Assembly: GCF_029537395.1 (NCBI RefSeq)
Contig: NZ_CP120677.1
Location: 372,001 to 436,000 of the forward strand
Reading direction: 5' to 3'
DNA from: Tissierella sp. Yu-01
GTDB lineage: Bacteria; Bacillota; Clostridia; Tissierellales; Tissierellaceae
DNA: 64,000 nucleotides
The notes under the pieces were generated by a model. That model saw only the letters and a list, made by a program, of their open reading frames with translations, was not told where the DNA came from and did no database searches. Positions 9,279 to 16,936 of the stretch are shown piece after piece. The translations under genes were made by a program, and so were the position numbers. The first letter of the stretch is position 1; each line of letters starts with the position of its first letter.

Positions 9279-9485
9279 ATGGATGATTTTATAATATTAA
9301 AAAATAGTTTGATAGAACTTATAAACGAAAGAGATTCAAAACAAAAAATTGGATTTTATGAATTTAATTTTCCTCAATCAGATGATTTTAGTAAATGGAT
9401 ATCCTATATGTTAGATAATCCTAATACTTGGAAGGGATGGATAAGTAAAACAAATCCAAATGCTTTGTTTAATCAAATAATTTAA
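9279..9485 (+). CDS. Small hypothetical protein (68 aa)
   Basis: I do not recognise this protein. It starts with ATG 8 bases after a good AAAGGAG site, which argues it is translated. It is acidic and aromatic-rich (FYEFNF, DDFSKWISYML, TWKGWISK), soluble, without signal peptide or membrane segment. The preceding 300 bases look decayed, so it may be the tail end of an older gene reading frame. It is not obviously cotranscribed with the TetR operon, which has its own promoter from 9512. Confidence 0.45.
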   Translation: MDDFIILKNSLIELINERDSKQKIGFYEFNFPQSDDFSKWISYMLDNPNTWKGWISKTNPNALFNQII

Positions 9486-9511
9486 AAGTAGCAGGTTTAT
9501 TCCTTTTTATA

Positions 9512-9575
9512 TTGACATTAAAAATGCAAAGTGCTATTCTACAATTGAACAGTGTTCAACTATAAAACAATGTTT
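9512..9575 (+). promoter_or_regulatory. Promoter with overlapping palindromic operator (TetR autoregulation)
   Basis: TTGACA at 9512-9517, a 17-base spacer and TATTCT at 9535-9540 form a near-consensus promoter. Directly downstream, across the expected transcription start, lies a perfect palindrome TTGAACA-G-TGTTCAA (9545-9559), and a weaker one AAACA-A-TGTTT (9565-9575) follows. The position at the start site and proximity to the tetR gene make this the likely operator of the downstream regulator. Confidence 0.7.
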
Positions 9576-9596
9576 AATGAGGTGAGAAGTAACATA

Positions 9597-10244
9597 ATGA
9601 CTACAGAAAAAAGAAGAGAACGAGAAATAGAAGAAATGAGAGAACTTATCCTTTTAGCAGCAAGTGATATTATCGCTTCAGAGGGATTTGATAAGCTGTC
9701 AATTAGAAAAATTGCTAAAAAAATTGAATACTCCCCTTCTATTATTTATCATTATTTTAAAGATAAGGAAGAAATATTAAACAATGTAATGCAAAGAGGC
9801 TATAAAAAAATAGTATCAGCAGTAACTTCTTTAAATATGGAAAATAGCTCTCCTGAAGAAAGATTGATACAGATGACTAAAAATTATATACAAACAGCAT
9901 TAAATATGCCAGATGAATTTATGGCAGCACAATTAAATAAATCAAATAAGGTATTAAAACATACCTCCTCCTTATTTAAAGGGGCTTCAAAAGAAAAAAC
10001 AGCTTTGTCTGAACTATATCAATGCTTACAAGAGATATATAAAAATAAAGATGTAGATGAAAATACAATTGAATTAACTGCTCAAATGATTGTGGTTTCA
10101 AGCATAGGTCTTATTTTAAAACTCATTATAGAAAAAGACATCGGTGATGAGCAAAGAGAAAAATTGACTAACTTTTATTCAAATGAAATAGTATTAAGAA
10201 TAGCTAATGCAAATACGTTGTATTGGGAAGGAGGGGTAAATTGA
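9597..10244 (+). CDS. TetR/AcrR family transcriptional regulator
   Basis: 215 residues. The N-terminal helix-turn-helix is clear: ILLAASDIIASEGFDKLSIR, then KIAKKIEYSPSIIYHYFKDKEEIL, the classic TetR_N signature. The C-terminal two thirds would be the ligand and dimer domain, with no recognisable ligand class. Start ATG 9597 gives the usual MTTEKRR-type opening; GAGGTGAG lies about 12 bases upstream, a little far. First gene of an operon with an FMN-binding protein, a flavodoxin and a membrane protein, which it probably represses through the palindrome upstream. Confidence 0.88.
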   Translation: MTTEKRREREIEEMRELILLAASDIIASEGFDKLSIRKIAKKIEYSPSIIYHYFKDKEEILNNVMQRGYKKIVSAVTSLNMENSSPEERLIQMTKNYIQTALNMPDEFMAAQLNKSNKVLKHTSSLFKGASKEKTALSELYQCLQEIYKNKDVDENTIELTAQMIVVSSIGLILKLIIEKDIGDEQREKLTNFYSNEIVLRIANANTLYWEGGVN

Positions 10245-10627
10245 AGTCTATATTAAAAATACTAATAGCAATAATATTTGTATTTATACTGTTTTTTGCA
10301 AGTGGAATATTCTATCTATCTCGAGAACTTAATGAAGGAAGCAATATTAAAGTAAGTAGTATAAATATATCAGATTTAAATGATGGGGTATATTCTGGGA
10401 AATATAATGCTGGAAGATGGTCAAATCAGCTCAATGTTACAATAAAGGATCATAGAATCACAGAAATTAATATAGAAGATGACATTACTTTTGTAAAGCC
10501 AGGAGTAAGTGATGAGTTATTCAACAAAGTTATTGAAGCACAAAATATCAAAGTAGAAGCAATATCACAAGCTACAGTGACATCTAAAGCTTATCTTAAG
10601 TCAATAGAAAATGCGCTGAGTAAATAG
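10241..10627 (+). CDS. Membrane-anchored FMN-binding (FMN_bind) domain protein
   Basis: 128 residues: one N-terminal membrane anchor (about residues 3-24), then an extracytoplasmic FMN_bind domain of the NqrC/RnfG type. The C-terminal SQATVTSKAYLKSI matches the flavinylation motif in which a threonine receives FMN covalently through ApbE. TTG 10241 overlaps the tetR stop and follows AAGGAGG by 6 bases, so translation is coupled. Such small proteins act as extracytoplasmic electron carriers. No apbE gene is present in this window. Confidence 0.8.
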   Translation: MKSILKILIAIIFVFILFFASGIFYLSRELNEGSNIKVSSINISDLNDGVYSGKYNAGRWSNQLNVTIKDHRITEINIEDDITFVKPGVSDELFNKVIEAQNIKVEAISQATVTSKAYLKSIENALSK

Positions 10628-10642
10628 AATGGGGGTAGTTAA

Positions 10643-11122
10643 ATGGATACATTAATAGTATATGCAAGCAAACATGGATGTACAGAGAAATGTGCAGAAT
10701 TGTTGTCTAAAGAGCTTATTGGTAAAGTAGACATAATTAATTTGAAGAAAGCAATGTATACCGATATTTCAAAATATGATAAGGTTATTATCGGTGGATC
10801 CATATATATTGGAAAAATACAAAAGGAAGTAACAGAATTCTGTTCAAAGAATTTAGATAAATTAAAGAAAAAACGAATTGGATTGTTTATTTGCGCTATG
10901 CAGGGGGCAGATATAATCAATACTGAATTGAATTCAAATTTTAATTCTGAATTGATTAAAATTGCAGATGCTAAGGAATGTTTTGGAGGAGAATTTATCT
11001 TTGAGAGAATGAACTTCCTAGAAAAGTTTATAGTAAAAAAGGTATCTAAGGTAACGTCGAGTAAATCCAATATATTGGAAGGCAATATTCACAAATTAGC
11101 ACAAGCAATGAATGCTATTTAG
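10643..11122 (+). CDS. Flavodoxin-domain protein (HemG/protoporphyrinogen-oxidase-like flavodoxin)
   Basis: 159 residues, soluble. The FMN phosphate-binding loop YASKHGCTEKCAE near the N-terminus and GGSIYIGKIQKEVTEF in the middle resemble the flavodoxin_5/HemG group. HemG uses menaquinone to oxidise protoporphyrinogen, but many clostridial relatives sit in genomes without such a pathway and are general flavodoxins. It begins 15 bases after the FMN-bind gene behind a GGGGG site. With that gene it suggests a small inducible flavin electron-transfer chain. Confidence 0.75.
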   Translation: MDTLIVYASKHGCTEKCAELLSKELIGKVDIINLKKAMYTDISKYDKVIIGGSIYIGKIQKEVTEFCSKNLDKLKKKRIGLFICAMQGADIINTELNSNFNSELIKIADAKECFGGEFIFERMNFLEKFIVKKVSKVTSSKSNILEGNIHKLAQAMNAI

Positions 11123-11142
11123 TTTATCTGTAGGTATTTAAT

Positions 11143-12012
11143 ATGAAATATAATAAAACAATTAGTTTACTTGTAGTATGTATCGTCTTATTATCAATAT
11201 TTGCATCAGCAATTGGAATATTCTCTAATTATGGCCCAGGAGCTTACGAAATCGAATCCTTCAGAGGGGAAAGAATTAATATTTATGGAAGAGGTTTATA
11301 TAGTGATGATTCCATCTCAGTAGCAACTCAAGGTATAGCGCAAGATATAGTAACATTAGTTTTAGGTATTCCACTATTAATTGTATCTTTATGCCTATCA
11401 CTAAAAGGTTCTTTAAAAGGCAGGTTACTACTTACAGGAACATTAGGCTATTTTCTATACACATATATTTCCTACGTTTTTTTATGGATGTATAATTCAA
11501 TGTTTATTGTATATGTAATACTTATGTCAGTAAGTTTTTTTGCATTTACATTATCAATAATGTCTGTTGATATTAATAATATAAGTTCAGCATTTAATAA
11601 AAAGCTCCCAGTAAGGTTCCTAGGTGGATTTCAAATATTCTTTGCTGTAGCACTATGCTTACTTTGGATGGGCAAGATAATACCTACAATAACAAACAGA
11701 GCAGTTCCTGTAGGGTTAGAGCATTATACAACTCTTGTTATTCAAGGATTAGACTTGGGGTTTATAGTACCTATAGCTCTATTATCTGGAGTATTGTTAA
11801 TTAAAAGAGATCCCTTTGGTTACCTTCTCTCTTCAGTTATAATTATGAAAGGCTTTACTATGGGAGCGGCTCTAACAGCCATGATAATAGGTCAATATCT
11901 TGCAGGTGTTTCAATGAGCATTATAGAGATAATTATGTTTCCTATGTTTAATCTAGTTATATTCTATTGTATGATTTTACTGCTAAAGAATATTAAAGGT
12001 AAAGGATATTAA
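11143..12012 (+). CDS. Polytopic membrane protein of unknown function
   Basis: 289 residues, about seven hydrophobic segments, with a short extracytoplasmic loop after the first (YGPGAYEIESFRGERINIYG). I do not recognise a named family. The ribosome site before ATG 11143 is weak. It ends the TetR operon and is followed by a terminator, so it is presumably the membrane partner of the FMN-bind and flavodoxin proteins, or the cause of the stress that the regulator senses. That role is inferred from position alone. Confidence 0.6.
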   Translation: MKYNKTISLLVVCIVLLSIFASAIGIFSNYGPGAYEIESFRGERINIYGRGLYSDDSISVATQGIAQDIVTLVLGIPLLIVSLCLSLKGSLKGRLLLTGTLGYFLYTYISYVFLWMYNSMFIVYVILMSVSFFAFTLSIMSVDINNISSAFNKKLPVRFLGGFQIFFAVALCLLWMGKIIPTITNRAVPVGLEHYTTLVIQGLDLGFIVPIALLSGVLLIKRDPFGYLLSSVIIMKGFTMGAALTAMIIGQYLAGVSMSIIEIIMFPMFNLVIFYCMILLLKNIKGKGY

Positions 12013-12106
12013 AATAATAAATCTGATATCACGCTTTAATCAATAGCTTATTTTTTAATAAGCTAACTCTTAAGGCTTAGATAATTTTAGCAAAGCTTAT
12101 ATATTA

Positions 12107-12150
12107 AGGGTATTGCCACTTAAGTTCTTAAGAGGCAGTACCCTGTTTTC
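12107..12150 (+). terminator. Terminator of the TetR operon
   Basis: 18-bp stem (12107-12124 with 12127-12144) having one wobble and one mismatch, followed by TTTT. Confidence 0.85.
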
Positions 12151-12227
12151 TTATGTTACATATCAGTGGAATAATATAACACAAAGATTATTATATTTTT
12201 CTCACTGTAGAAATAGTGTTTTTCTAT

Positions 12228-12278
12228 TTACATAGTATTATGGTTAGTGATATAATTATTACACTAACCGTAATACTA
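12228..12278 (+). promoter_or_regulatory. PadR promoter embedded in a 17-bp inverted repeat operator
   Basis: TTACAT (12228-12233), a 17-base spacer and TATAAT (12251-12256) form the promoter. The inverted repeat arms 12233-12249 (TAGTATTATGGTTAGTG) and 12262-12278 match at 16 of 17 positions and straddle the -10 box. This is the geometry expected of a dimeric repressor that blocks its own promoter, and a PadR regulator starts 20 bases downstream. Confidence 0.78.
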
Positions 12279-12297
12279 AATTTTGGAGGGAAACGGA

Positions 12298-12621
12298 TTG
12301 AGAGACAGCGTAAAAGGTGGAGCCTTAACGGAAGTAACTTTCTTTATACTGCTATCTTTATATACTCAAAACCACGGGTATGGAGTTATGCAATTTGTGG
12401 AGGAGAAAACACAAGGTCGATTAGTTTTAGGAGCCGGCTCACTCTATGGTGCAATCAACACTTTACAGAAACGGAATTGGATTACACCTGTTGATGACGG
12501 AAAGGGTAGGAAAAAGGAATATGTAATTACAAAGACGGGTAAGGAAATAGCAGATATAGAGATAAAAAGATTGAAAAATTTAGTTAGCATAGCTGAAGAG
12601 ATTAAGGGAGGTCAGGTATAA
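12298..12621 (+). CDS. PadR family transcriptional regulator
   Basis: 107 residues, the size of the compact PadR/LmrR subgroup. The winged-helix signature is clear: ILLSLYTQNHGYGVMQFVEE, then GSLYGAINTLQKRNWI and KGRKKEYVITKTGKE. TTG 12298 follows GGAGGG by 7 bases; longer in-frame readings begin inside that ribosome site. These regulators usually repress membrane or transport genes upon sensing a small hydrophobic molecule. The stop overlaps the next gene's ATG, and the upstream inverted repeat marks autoregulation. Confidence 0.9.
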   Translation: MRDSVKGGALTEVTFFILLSLYTQNHGYGVMQFVEEKTQGRLVLGAGSLYGAINTLQKRNWITPVDDGKGRKKEYVITKTGKEIADIEIKRLKNLVSIAEEIKGGQV

Positions 12622-13229
12622 TGAAAAAATATTATCGCTTCTTCGGGGGATTTTTGGATACCCAGGAAAACTGGTTGAATAAAATGGCTCAAAAAGGATA
12701 TCGGCTAATAAGAACTGGCAAAATGACTTATGATTTTAAGGAATGCCAGTCCGGTGAATATCAATATGCTATTGAGTTTGTTGCACAGCAGAGCTTTAAG
12801 AGTGAAAAGGAGTACCGTACATTTTTAGAGGAACTTGGTTATAAAGTATTCTATAAAAATATAAATCTCAACTTTTCAATAGGTAAAATCAAATGGAGAC
12901 CATACGGAAGAGGTATGGGTCAAATTTCTACAAATCCTGGAAACTATAACAAAGAGTTATTTATAGTTGAAAAGAAGAATGACGGTAAGCCATTCAACCT
13001 CCATACTACGAATTACGATAAAGCTAGTTATTATAAGCCATTAAGAAATGCTTGGTTGACAATTGCTGCTATGCTTTTTGCATTTGCTGTTTGGTTTTAT
13101 GTTGATAAAAGTTCTATTTTTAAAGAGGTGATTACATTAGCCATATTAGGCTTGTTATGCTCTATACCAACACTAAAATATCAAAAACGGATTTCATATT
13201 TTTCAGATTGTTCTAATATAGAAGAATAG
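12621..13229 (+). CDS. DUF2812 domain membrane protein
   Basis: 202 residues. The opening (KKYYRFFGGFLDTQENWLNKMAQKGYRL) and the KMTYDFKECQSGEYQYAIEF stretch fit DUF2812, a family often encoded next to a PadR regulator. About 135 soluble residues are followed by two membrane segments near the C-terminus. ATG overlaps the padR stop by one base, so the two are cotranscribed and coupled. The function of DUF2812 is unknown; the pairing suggests PadR controls its level. Confidence 0.8.
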   Translation: MKKYYRFFGGFLDTQENWLNKMAQKGYRLIRTGKMTYDFKECQSGEYQYAIEFVAQQSFKSEKEYRTFLEELGYKVFYKNINLNFSIGKIKWRPYGRGMGQISTNPGNYNKELFIVEKKNDGKPFNLHTTNYDKASYYKPLRNAWLTIAAMLFAFAVWFYVDKSSIFKEVITLAILGLLCSIPTLKYQKRISYFSDCSNIEE

Positions 13230-13348
13230 CTCTTAGGCCCGTCTTAGGTTATGAGCATAATACGAAGTCTAGTTACTTAGCATCCTTATTTTGTGAAGTT
13301 AGTCGGAATACCTATATAATTTATAGTTACGAGAAGTGTTTCAAAATG

Positions 13349-13404
13349 CTAAAAGATAGGGTATTATTTCTTAGAGATTAAAAGGATAATACCCTATCTT
13401 TTAG
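13349..13404. terminator. Bidirectional hairpin terminator
   Basis: Perfect 19-bp arms (13349-13367 and 13386-13404) with an 18-base loop lie between the convergent DUF2812 gene and the ECF-type gene. Confidence 0.8.
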
Positions 13405-13418
13405 TTTTCGAGATAACT

Positions 13419-13964
13419 TTAACTTATATCTGATTTATTATAGGCTATTCTGAACCTTGTCTGAAATATCTTCATTGCTAAAAATGAACCTGTTGCTCCA
13501 GCTATATAAACTAAAAGGGCGCTTAATAACATCGCTAAAGTTCCTCCAAAACTGTACATAGAACTTTTTATAAAAAAAGTTGTGATTATAAATGTTGCAA
13601 TAATACTGCAAACTGAATAAATTGGAGCAAAAACTGCGATTTTAAAATCTGAACTATAATCTCTAAGGATAACACTGATAATGATATCAGCTATAATTCC
13701 TCCTACTGCAATAGTCAGTGTACCAAAAATTGATATTCTTGCCATCATAATTCCATAACCCAAAGCGAATAATGAAACAGCACCTGGCTTTCTTATTTTA
13801 TATAGCATCATGGCTATAATAAAACTGAAGAAAGGAGCATTGATAATACCCCGTGAAAATGGAAGTATTTTGTGAAATATTCCAATAGCTTTTCCCAAAA
13901 CCACTGCTAACGATATACACATTGCAATTATTACTAAATCACTTACATTCATTTTATACTTCAT
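13419..13964 (-). CDS. Integral membrane protein resembling an ECF transporter S component
   Basis: 181 residues with about five to six hydrophobic segments, beginning MKYKMNVSDLVIIAMCISLAV, and with a small-residue-rich helix near the end (YIAGATGSFLAMKIF). Size and topology resemble substrate-binding S components of energy-coupling-factor vitamin transporters, which borrow a shared EcfAAT module encoded elsewhere. It starts one base after the radical-SAM gene stops, so the two are one operon. The substrate is not apparent; it may relate to the product of the enzyme. Confidence 0.55.
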   Translation of the reverse strand: MKYKMNVSDLVIIAMCISLAVVLGKAIGIFHKILPFSRGIINAPFFSFIIAMMLYKIRKPGAVSLFALGYGIMMARISIFGTLTIAVGGIIADIIISVILRDYSSDFKIAVFAPIYSVCSIIATFIITTFFIKSSMYSFGGTLAMLLSALLVYIAGATGSFLAMKIFQTRFRIAYNKSDIS

Positions 13965-13965
13965 A

Positions 13966-14964
13966 TTAGTTCTCTCCTTTTATAAGACAGTATGGATCCT
14001 CTTCTAGCCAGTCTCCGCTACTACTAAATGCTCTTGCTCTACATCCGCCACAGAGATTTATATATTTGCAATGACCACATTTCCCTTTGTAGCTTTTGTA
14101 ATCTCTTAGCTTTTTAAAAACTTCATTGTTTTCCCATATATAATCAAATGATTCTTCTCTTACGCTGGCAACTTTTACAGGAGCATATGGACATATATGA
14201 ACATCCCCGTTGGGGAGAATAGAACAATAACTTATTCCAGCAATACAGCCTCTACTGTTTGCTTTAGGTTCTATGCCTTTTAATAGAGATTCTACTTTAT
14301 ATTGAGGAGCACAAGTCGGCTTCACTCGTATATTTAGTTCTAAATCCTTGTGGATTATTTGATTTATTGCTTCTTTATATTCTGTTTTGCTTAGTGATAC
14401 TTCTTTAATATCTCTTCCTCTTCCAGTATCAACTAAAAATAACATATGACTAGAGACAGCTCCTAATTCGGACGCAAAGTCTGCAATTTTTTCTATTTCA
14501 TTCAAATTATTTTTTGTGATTGTACAATTCAGCTGAACTCTTAATTCTGCATCTACACAATTATTTACACCTTCTATAGCTTTTATAAAAGCGGTGTCAG
14601 ATCCTCTGAATAGATTATGTTTTTGAGGGTCTAAACTGTCTATACTAATAGCGATTGCACTTAGACCGCATTCTCTCAACATATTTGCTTTCTCTTTTGT
14701 AATAAGAGTTCCATTGCTGCCCATAAGTACAGTCATTCCTTTTAATTTGGCATAAGTAATTAATTCAAAGATATCATCTCTAAGCATAGGTTCGCCGCCA
14801 CTCAATACTATTACATTCATTCCAGCTTTAATCATTTGATCAAAAAGTTCTTTTCCTTCCTCAGTTGTCAGCTCATCATCCATCTTTTCGGGACCTGATT
14901 CTCTATAACAGTGTTTACAATTTAGATTACACTTTTTGGTAGTGTTCCATGATATATGATCCAT
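13966..14964 (-). CDS. Radical SAM/SPASM protein of the NirJ2/AhbC-like group
   Basis: 332 residues. The radical-SAM 4Fe-4S motif is CNLNCKHC (residues 14-21), with the SAM-binding GGEP. The C-terminal SPASM cysteine cluster is present (RGCIAGISYC, CGHCKYINLCGGC, PYC) and ends GGCRARAFSSSGDWLEEDPYC-like, as in the NirJ/AhbC/AhbD heme-modifying relatives. No heme genes are nearby, so the substrate is open; a peptide or tetrapyrrole is possible. ATG 14964 is 8 bases after AAAGGAG. Upstream of, and coupled to, the ECF-like gene. Confidence 0.8.
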   Translation of the reverse strand: MDHISWNTTKKCNLNCKHCYRESGPEKMDDELTTEEGKELFDQMIKAGMNVIVLSGGEPMLRDDIFELITYAKLKGMTVLMGSNGTLITKEKANMLRECGLSAIAISIDSLDPQKHNLFRGSDTAFIKAIEGVNNCVDAELRVQLNCTITKNNLNEIEKIADFASELGAVSSHMLFLVDTGRGRDIKEVSLSKTEYKEAINQIIHKDLELNIRVKPTCAPQYKVESLLKGIEPKANSRGCIAGISYCSILPNGDVHICPYAPVKVASVREESFDYIWENNEVFKKLRDYKSYKGKCGHCKYINLCGGCRARAFSSSGDWLEEDPYCLIKGEN

Positions 14965-15072
14965 AATTTTATCTCCTTTAGTTAAATTCAAGTTTATAGC
15001 ATTATAGGCTACATGTTATATATTTTTATGTCCAACATTTGTGACATATTACTTAAAACAGTAGAGTCAATA

Positions 15073-15121
15073 CAAAAAGATATCTATTTTATTTATCTAG
15101 TGGAAAATAAAATAGATATCT
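15073..15121 (-). terminator. Terminator of the ZIP transporter gene
   Basis: A perfect 17-bp stem (15105-15121 with 15078-15094), followed on the minus strand by a T-tract (complement of 15074-15078). Confidence 0.85.
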
Positions 15122-15154
15122 AAGTAAAGGCATTAGCATGTTATATAATTATAA

Positions 15155-15961
15155 CTATCCCAATGTATTATCTAAAAACATCATAATAACAAAGCCTATT
15201 AACAACGCATGGGTGGATAGTTTAGAGTGCCCTTCATGGTTTTTAGTTTCTGGTATAATTTCATTGCTAATTACAAACAGCATAGCTCCAGCGGCAAATG
15301 CCAAAGCAAAAGGCAAAATAGGTCTTGCAACCTGTACAAGGGAAACACCTAAAATGCCTCCCAATGGTTCAACTAGTCCAGTGGCCAATGCAACAAAAAA
15401 AGCTCTTCCTTTAGAATAATTTGCTCTTAATAAGGGTAAGGCTACAGCCAAACCTTCGGGAAGATTTTGAAGGCCTATTCCTATTGCAAGACTTAATCCA
15501 TTTGCAATATCGCCATCACCAAATCCAACTCCAACTGCCAATCCTTCTGGGAAGTTATGTATGGTAATCGCAATTACAAATAGCCATACTTTACGTAATG
15601 GAGAGCTTAATTTGCCAATAGTCTCATGGCGACCATTTACAGCATTTGATAATAAATTAGTATCAGGAAAGAATTTATCGACAAAGTCAATAAAGAAACC
15701 ACCAAATAAAATTCCAATCAATGCTATAAATGCCCCTCTGACACCTCCGCCTCCCTTCTCAATAGCTGGAATTATTAGGCTGAAAGAAGTAGCCGCTAGC
15801 ATTACACCTGCAGCAAACCCTAAAAGACCATCTAATTGTTTTCTAGGGACATTTTTAGTAAAAAAGATTGGAATAGCTCCTATTCCTGTAGCTAATCCAG
15901 CTGCTAAACTTGCTGAAATTCCAAGCAAAATTAGATTAAACTGTGATAAGTACTCAATCAT
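15155..15961 (-). CDS. ZIP family divalent metal transporter (ZupT-like)
   Basis: 268 residues, about eight membrane segments. The two metal-binding helices are intact: HNFPEGLAVGVGFG and LQNLPEGLAVALPL, and the later NEIIPETKNHEGH also matches ZupT/GufA-type ZIP proteins, which import zinc, iron or manganese. ATG 15961 follows AAAAGGAG. It appears monocistronic with its own terminator. Metal preference is not predictable. Its nearness to a Cu/Zn superoxide dismutase is suggestive but the two are on opposite strands. Confidence 0.92.
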   Translation of the reverse strand: MIEYLSQFNLILLGISASLAAGLATGIGAIPIFFTKNVPRKQLDGLLGFAAGVMLAATSFSLIIPAIEKGGGGVRGAFIALIGILFGGFFIDFVDKFFPDTNLLSNAVNGRHETIGKLSSPLRKVWLFVIAITIHNFPEGLAVGVGFGDGDIANGLSLAIGIGLQNLPEGLAVALPLLRANYSKGRAFFVALATGLVEPLGGILGVSLVQVARPILPFALAFAAGAMLFVISNEIIPETKNHEGHSKLSTHALLIGFVIMMFLDNTLG

Positions 15962-16126
15962 AAAACCACTCCTTTTATTACGCTATTATCATTGTATAAA
16001 TTGAATGAAATTTCGTTACAAAAATAAATTAAGATAGAGGATAGAAATTTAATGTTATAATATTAGTAATAATTGTTTATGATATTTTGAAATCGTAAGT
16101 TAAGAATTATAAATGAGGTGAAAATT

Positions 16127-16606
16127 ATGGCAAATTTAAAGACTAATGCAATGCGGCTCCTTGAGAAAGCGAAAACTTCCTATAAGATTCATACATATGA
16201 AAACAAGGATGGGCAAATAGATGGTATATCTGTAGCTGAGAAAATCGGTCTTCCAGTAGAAAAAGTATATAAAACACTTGTTACACAAGGGCACAGTAAA
16301 GAGTATTATGTATTTGTTATACCAGTTGCTGAAGAATTGGATTTAAAGGCAGCAGCAAAAGCTGTTGGAGATAAATCTGTTGCAATGATTCATGTAGCGG
16401 ATATTAATAAAGTAACGGGATATATTCGGGGTGGGTGCTCACCTATAGGGATGAAGAAGAACTTAAAAACGGTAATTGATAGTTCCTGTAATAATATTGA
16501 TACGATAATAGTAAGTGCAGGGAAAATAGGATATCAAATTGAGCTTAATCCAAGTGATTTGTTGAAACTTATTAGTGGAAAAGTAGAAGATATAATAATG
16601 AGGTAA
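16127..16606 (+). CDS. ybaK: Cys-tRNA(Pro)/Cys-tRNA(Cys) deacylase YbaK/EbsC
   Basis: 159 residues. This trans-editing enzyme hydrolyses cysteine wrongly charged on tRNA(Pro). Marks are the conserved VYKTLVTQG segment with the functional lysine and the RGGCSPIGMKK loop. ATG 16127 lies 7 bases after GAGGTG; an in-frame GTG overlaps that site. Followed after 62 bases by a small uncharacterised gene with its own GGGAGATG ribosome site. Confidence 0.93.
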   Translation: MANLKTNAMRLLEKAKTSYKIHTYENKDGQIDGISVAEKIGLPVEKVYKTLVTQGHSKEYYVFVIPVAEELDLKAAAKAVGDKSVAMIHVADINKVTGYIRGGCSPIGMKKNLKTVIDSSCNNIDTIIVSAGKIGYQIELNPSDLLKLISGKVEDIIMR

Positions 16607-16668
16607 ATTGTAAATTTAGGAATTAAAGTTAAATTTATGGGTATTATCAATAATAGGGAGATGATATC

Positions 16669-16887
16669 ATGGGTAGATATGATGGCCAAAGAATTGGTTT
16701 AAGAGACAACCTAACCGGCGAACTTATTATTGCATATCCATATGATGTATCAGGACCAGACGAGCTTGTTTGTAAAAGAGTTAAGAGTTGGTATTATCAA
16801 ACTAATTGTTCAGTGGAAGAACAATTGAGGACTGCCTATGTTGACTTACTTACTGATGAAGAAATATCGGAATATGCTTTACGCTAG
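16669..16887 (+). CDS. Small conserved-looking protein (72 aa) of unknown function
   Basis: Not recognised as a named family. It begins MGRYDGQRIGLRDN, is soluble, and its second half (TNCSVEEQLRTAYVDLLTDEEISEYALR) looks helical. ATG is preceded by a GGGAGATG site. Downstream, before sodC, is a 15-bp hairpin that could end this transcript or control the next gene, so it may share a transcript with sodC. Confidence 0.6.
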   Translation: MGRYDGQRIGLRDNLTGELIIAYPYDVSGPDELVCKRVKSWYYQTNCSVEEQLRTAYVDLLTDEEISEYALR

Positions 16888-16894
16888 TACACTT

Positions 16895-16934
16895 AATCCC
16901 TCCTTGCAGCATATTATGACTGTGAGGAGGGATT
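16895..16934 (+). promoter_or_regulatory. Hairpin that sequesters the sodC ribosome site
   Basis: Arms 16895-16909 (AATCCCTCCTTGCAG) and 16920-16934 pair at all 15 positions (two G-U) around a 10-base loop. The right arm contains the GAGGAGG ribosome site of the gene starting at 16937. With only TTTT after it, it could also act as an attenuator. See the finding. Confidence 0.75.
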
Positions 16935-16936
16935 TT

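Noticed and set aside
12216-12494. Plus-strand open frame of 92 codons overlapping the padR start
   Set aside because: It is out of frame with the clear PadR gene, has no ribosome site and runs through the promoter and operator.
13966-14964. Heme d1 synthesis gene (nirJ) as a firm call
   Set aside because: No nir or heme genes adjoin, and the family has divergent members; only a similarity is claimed.
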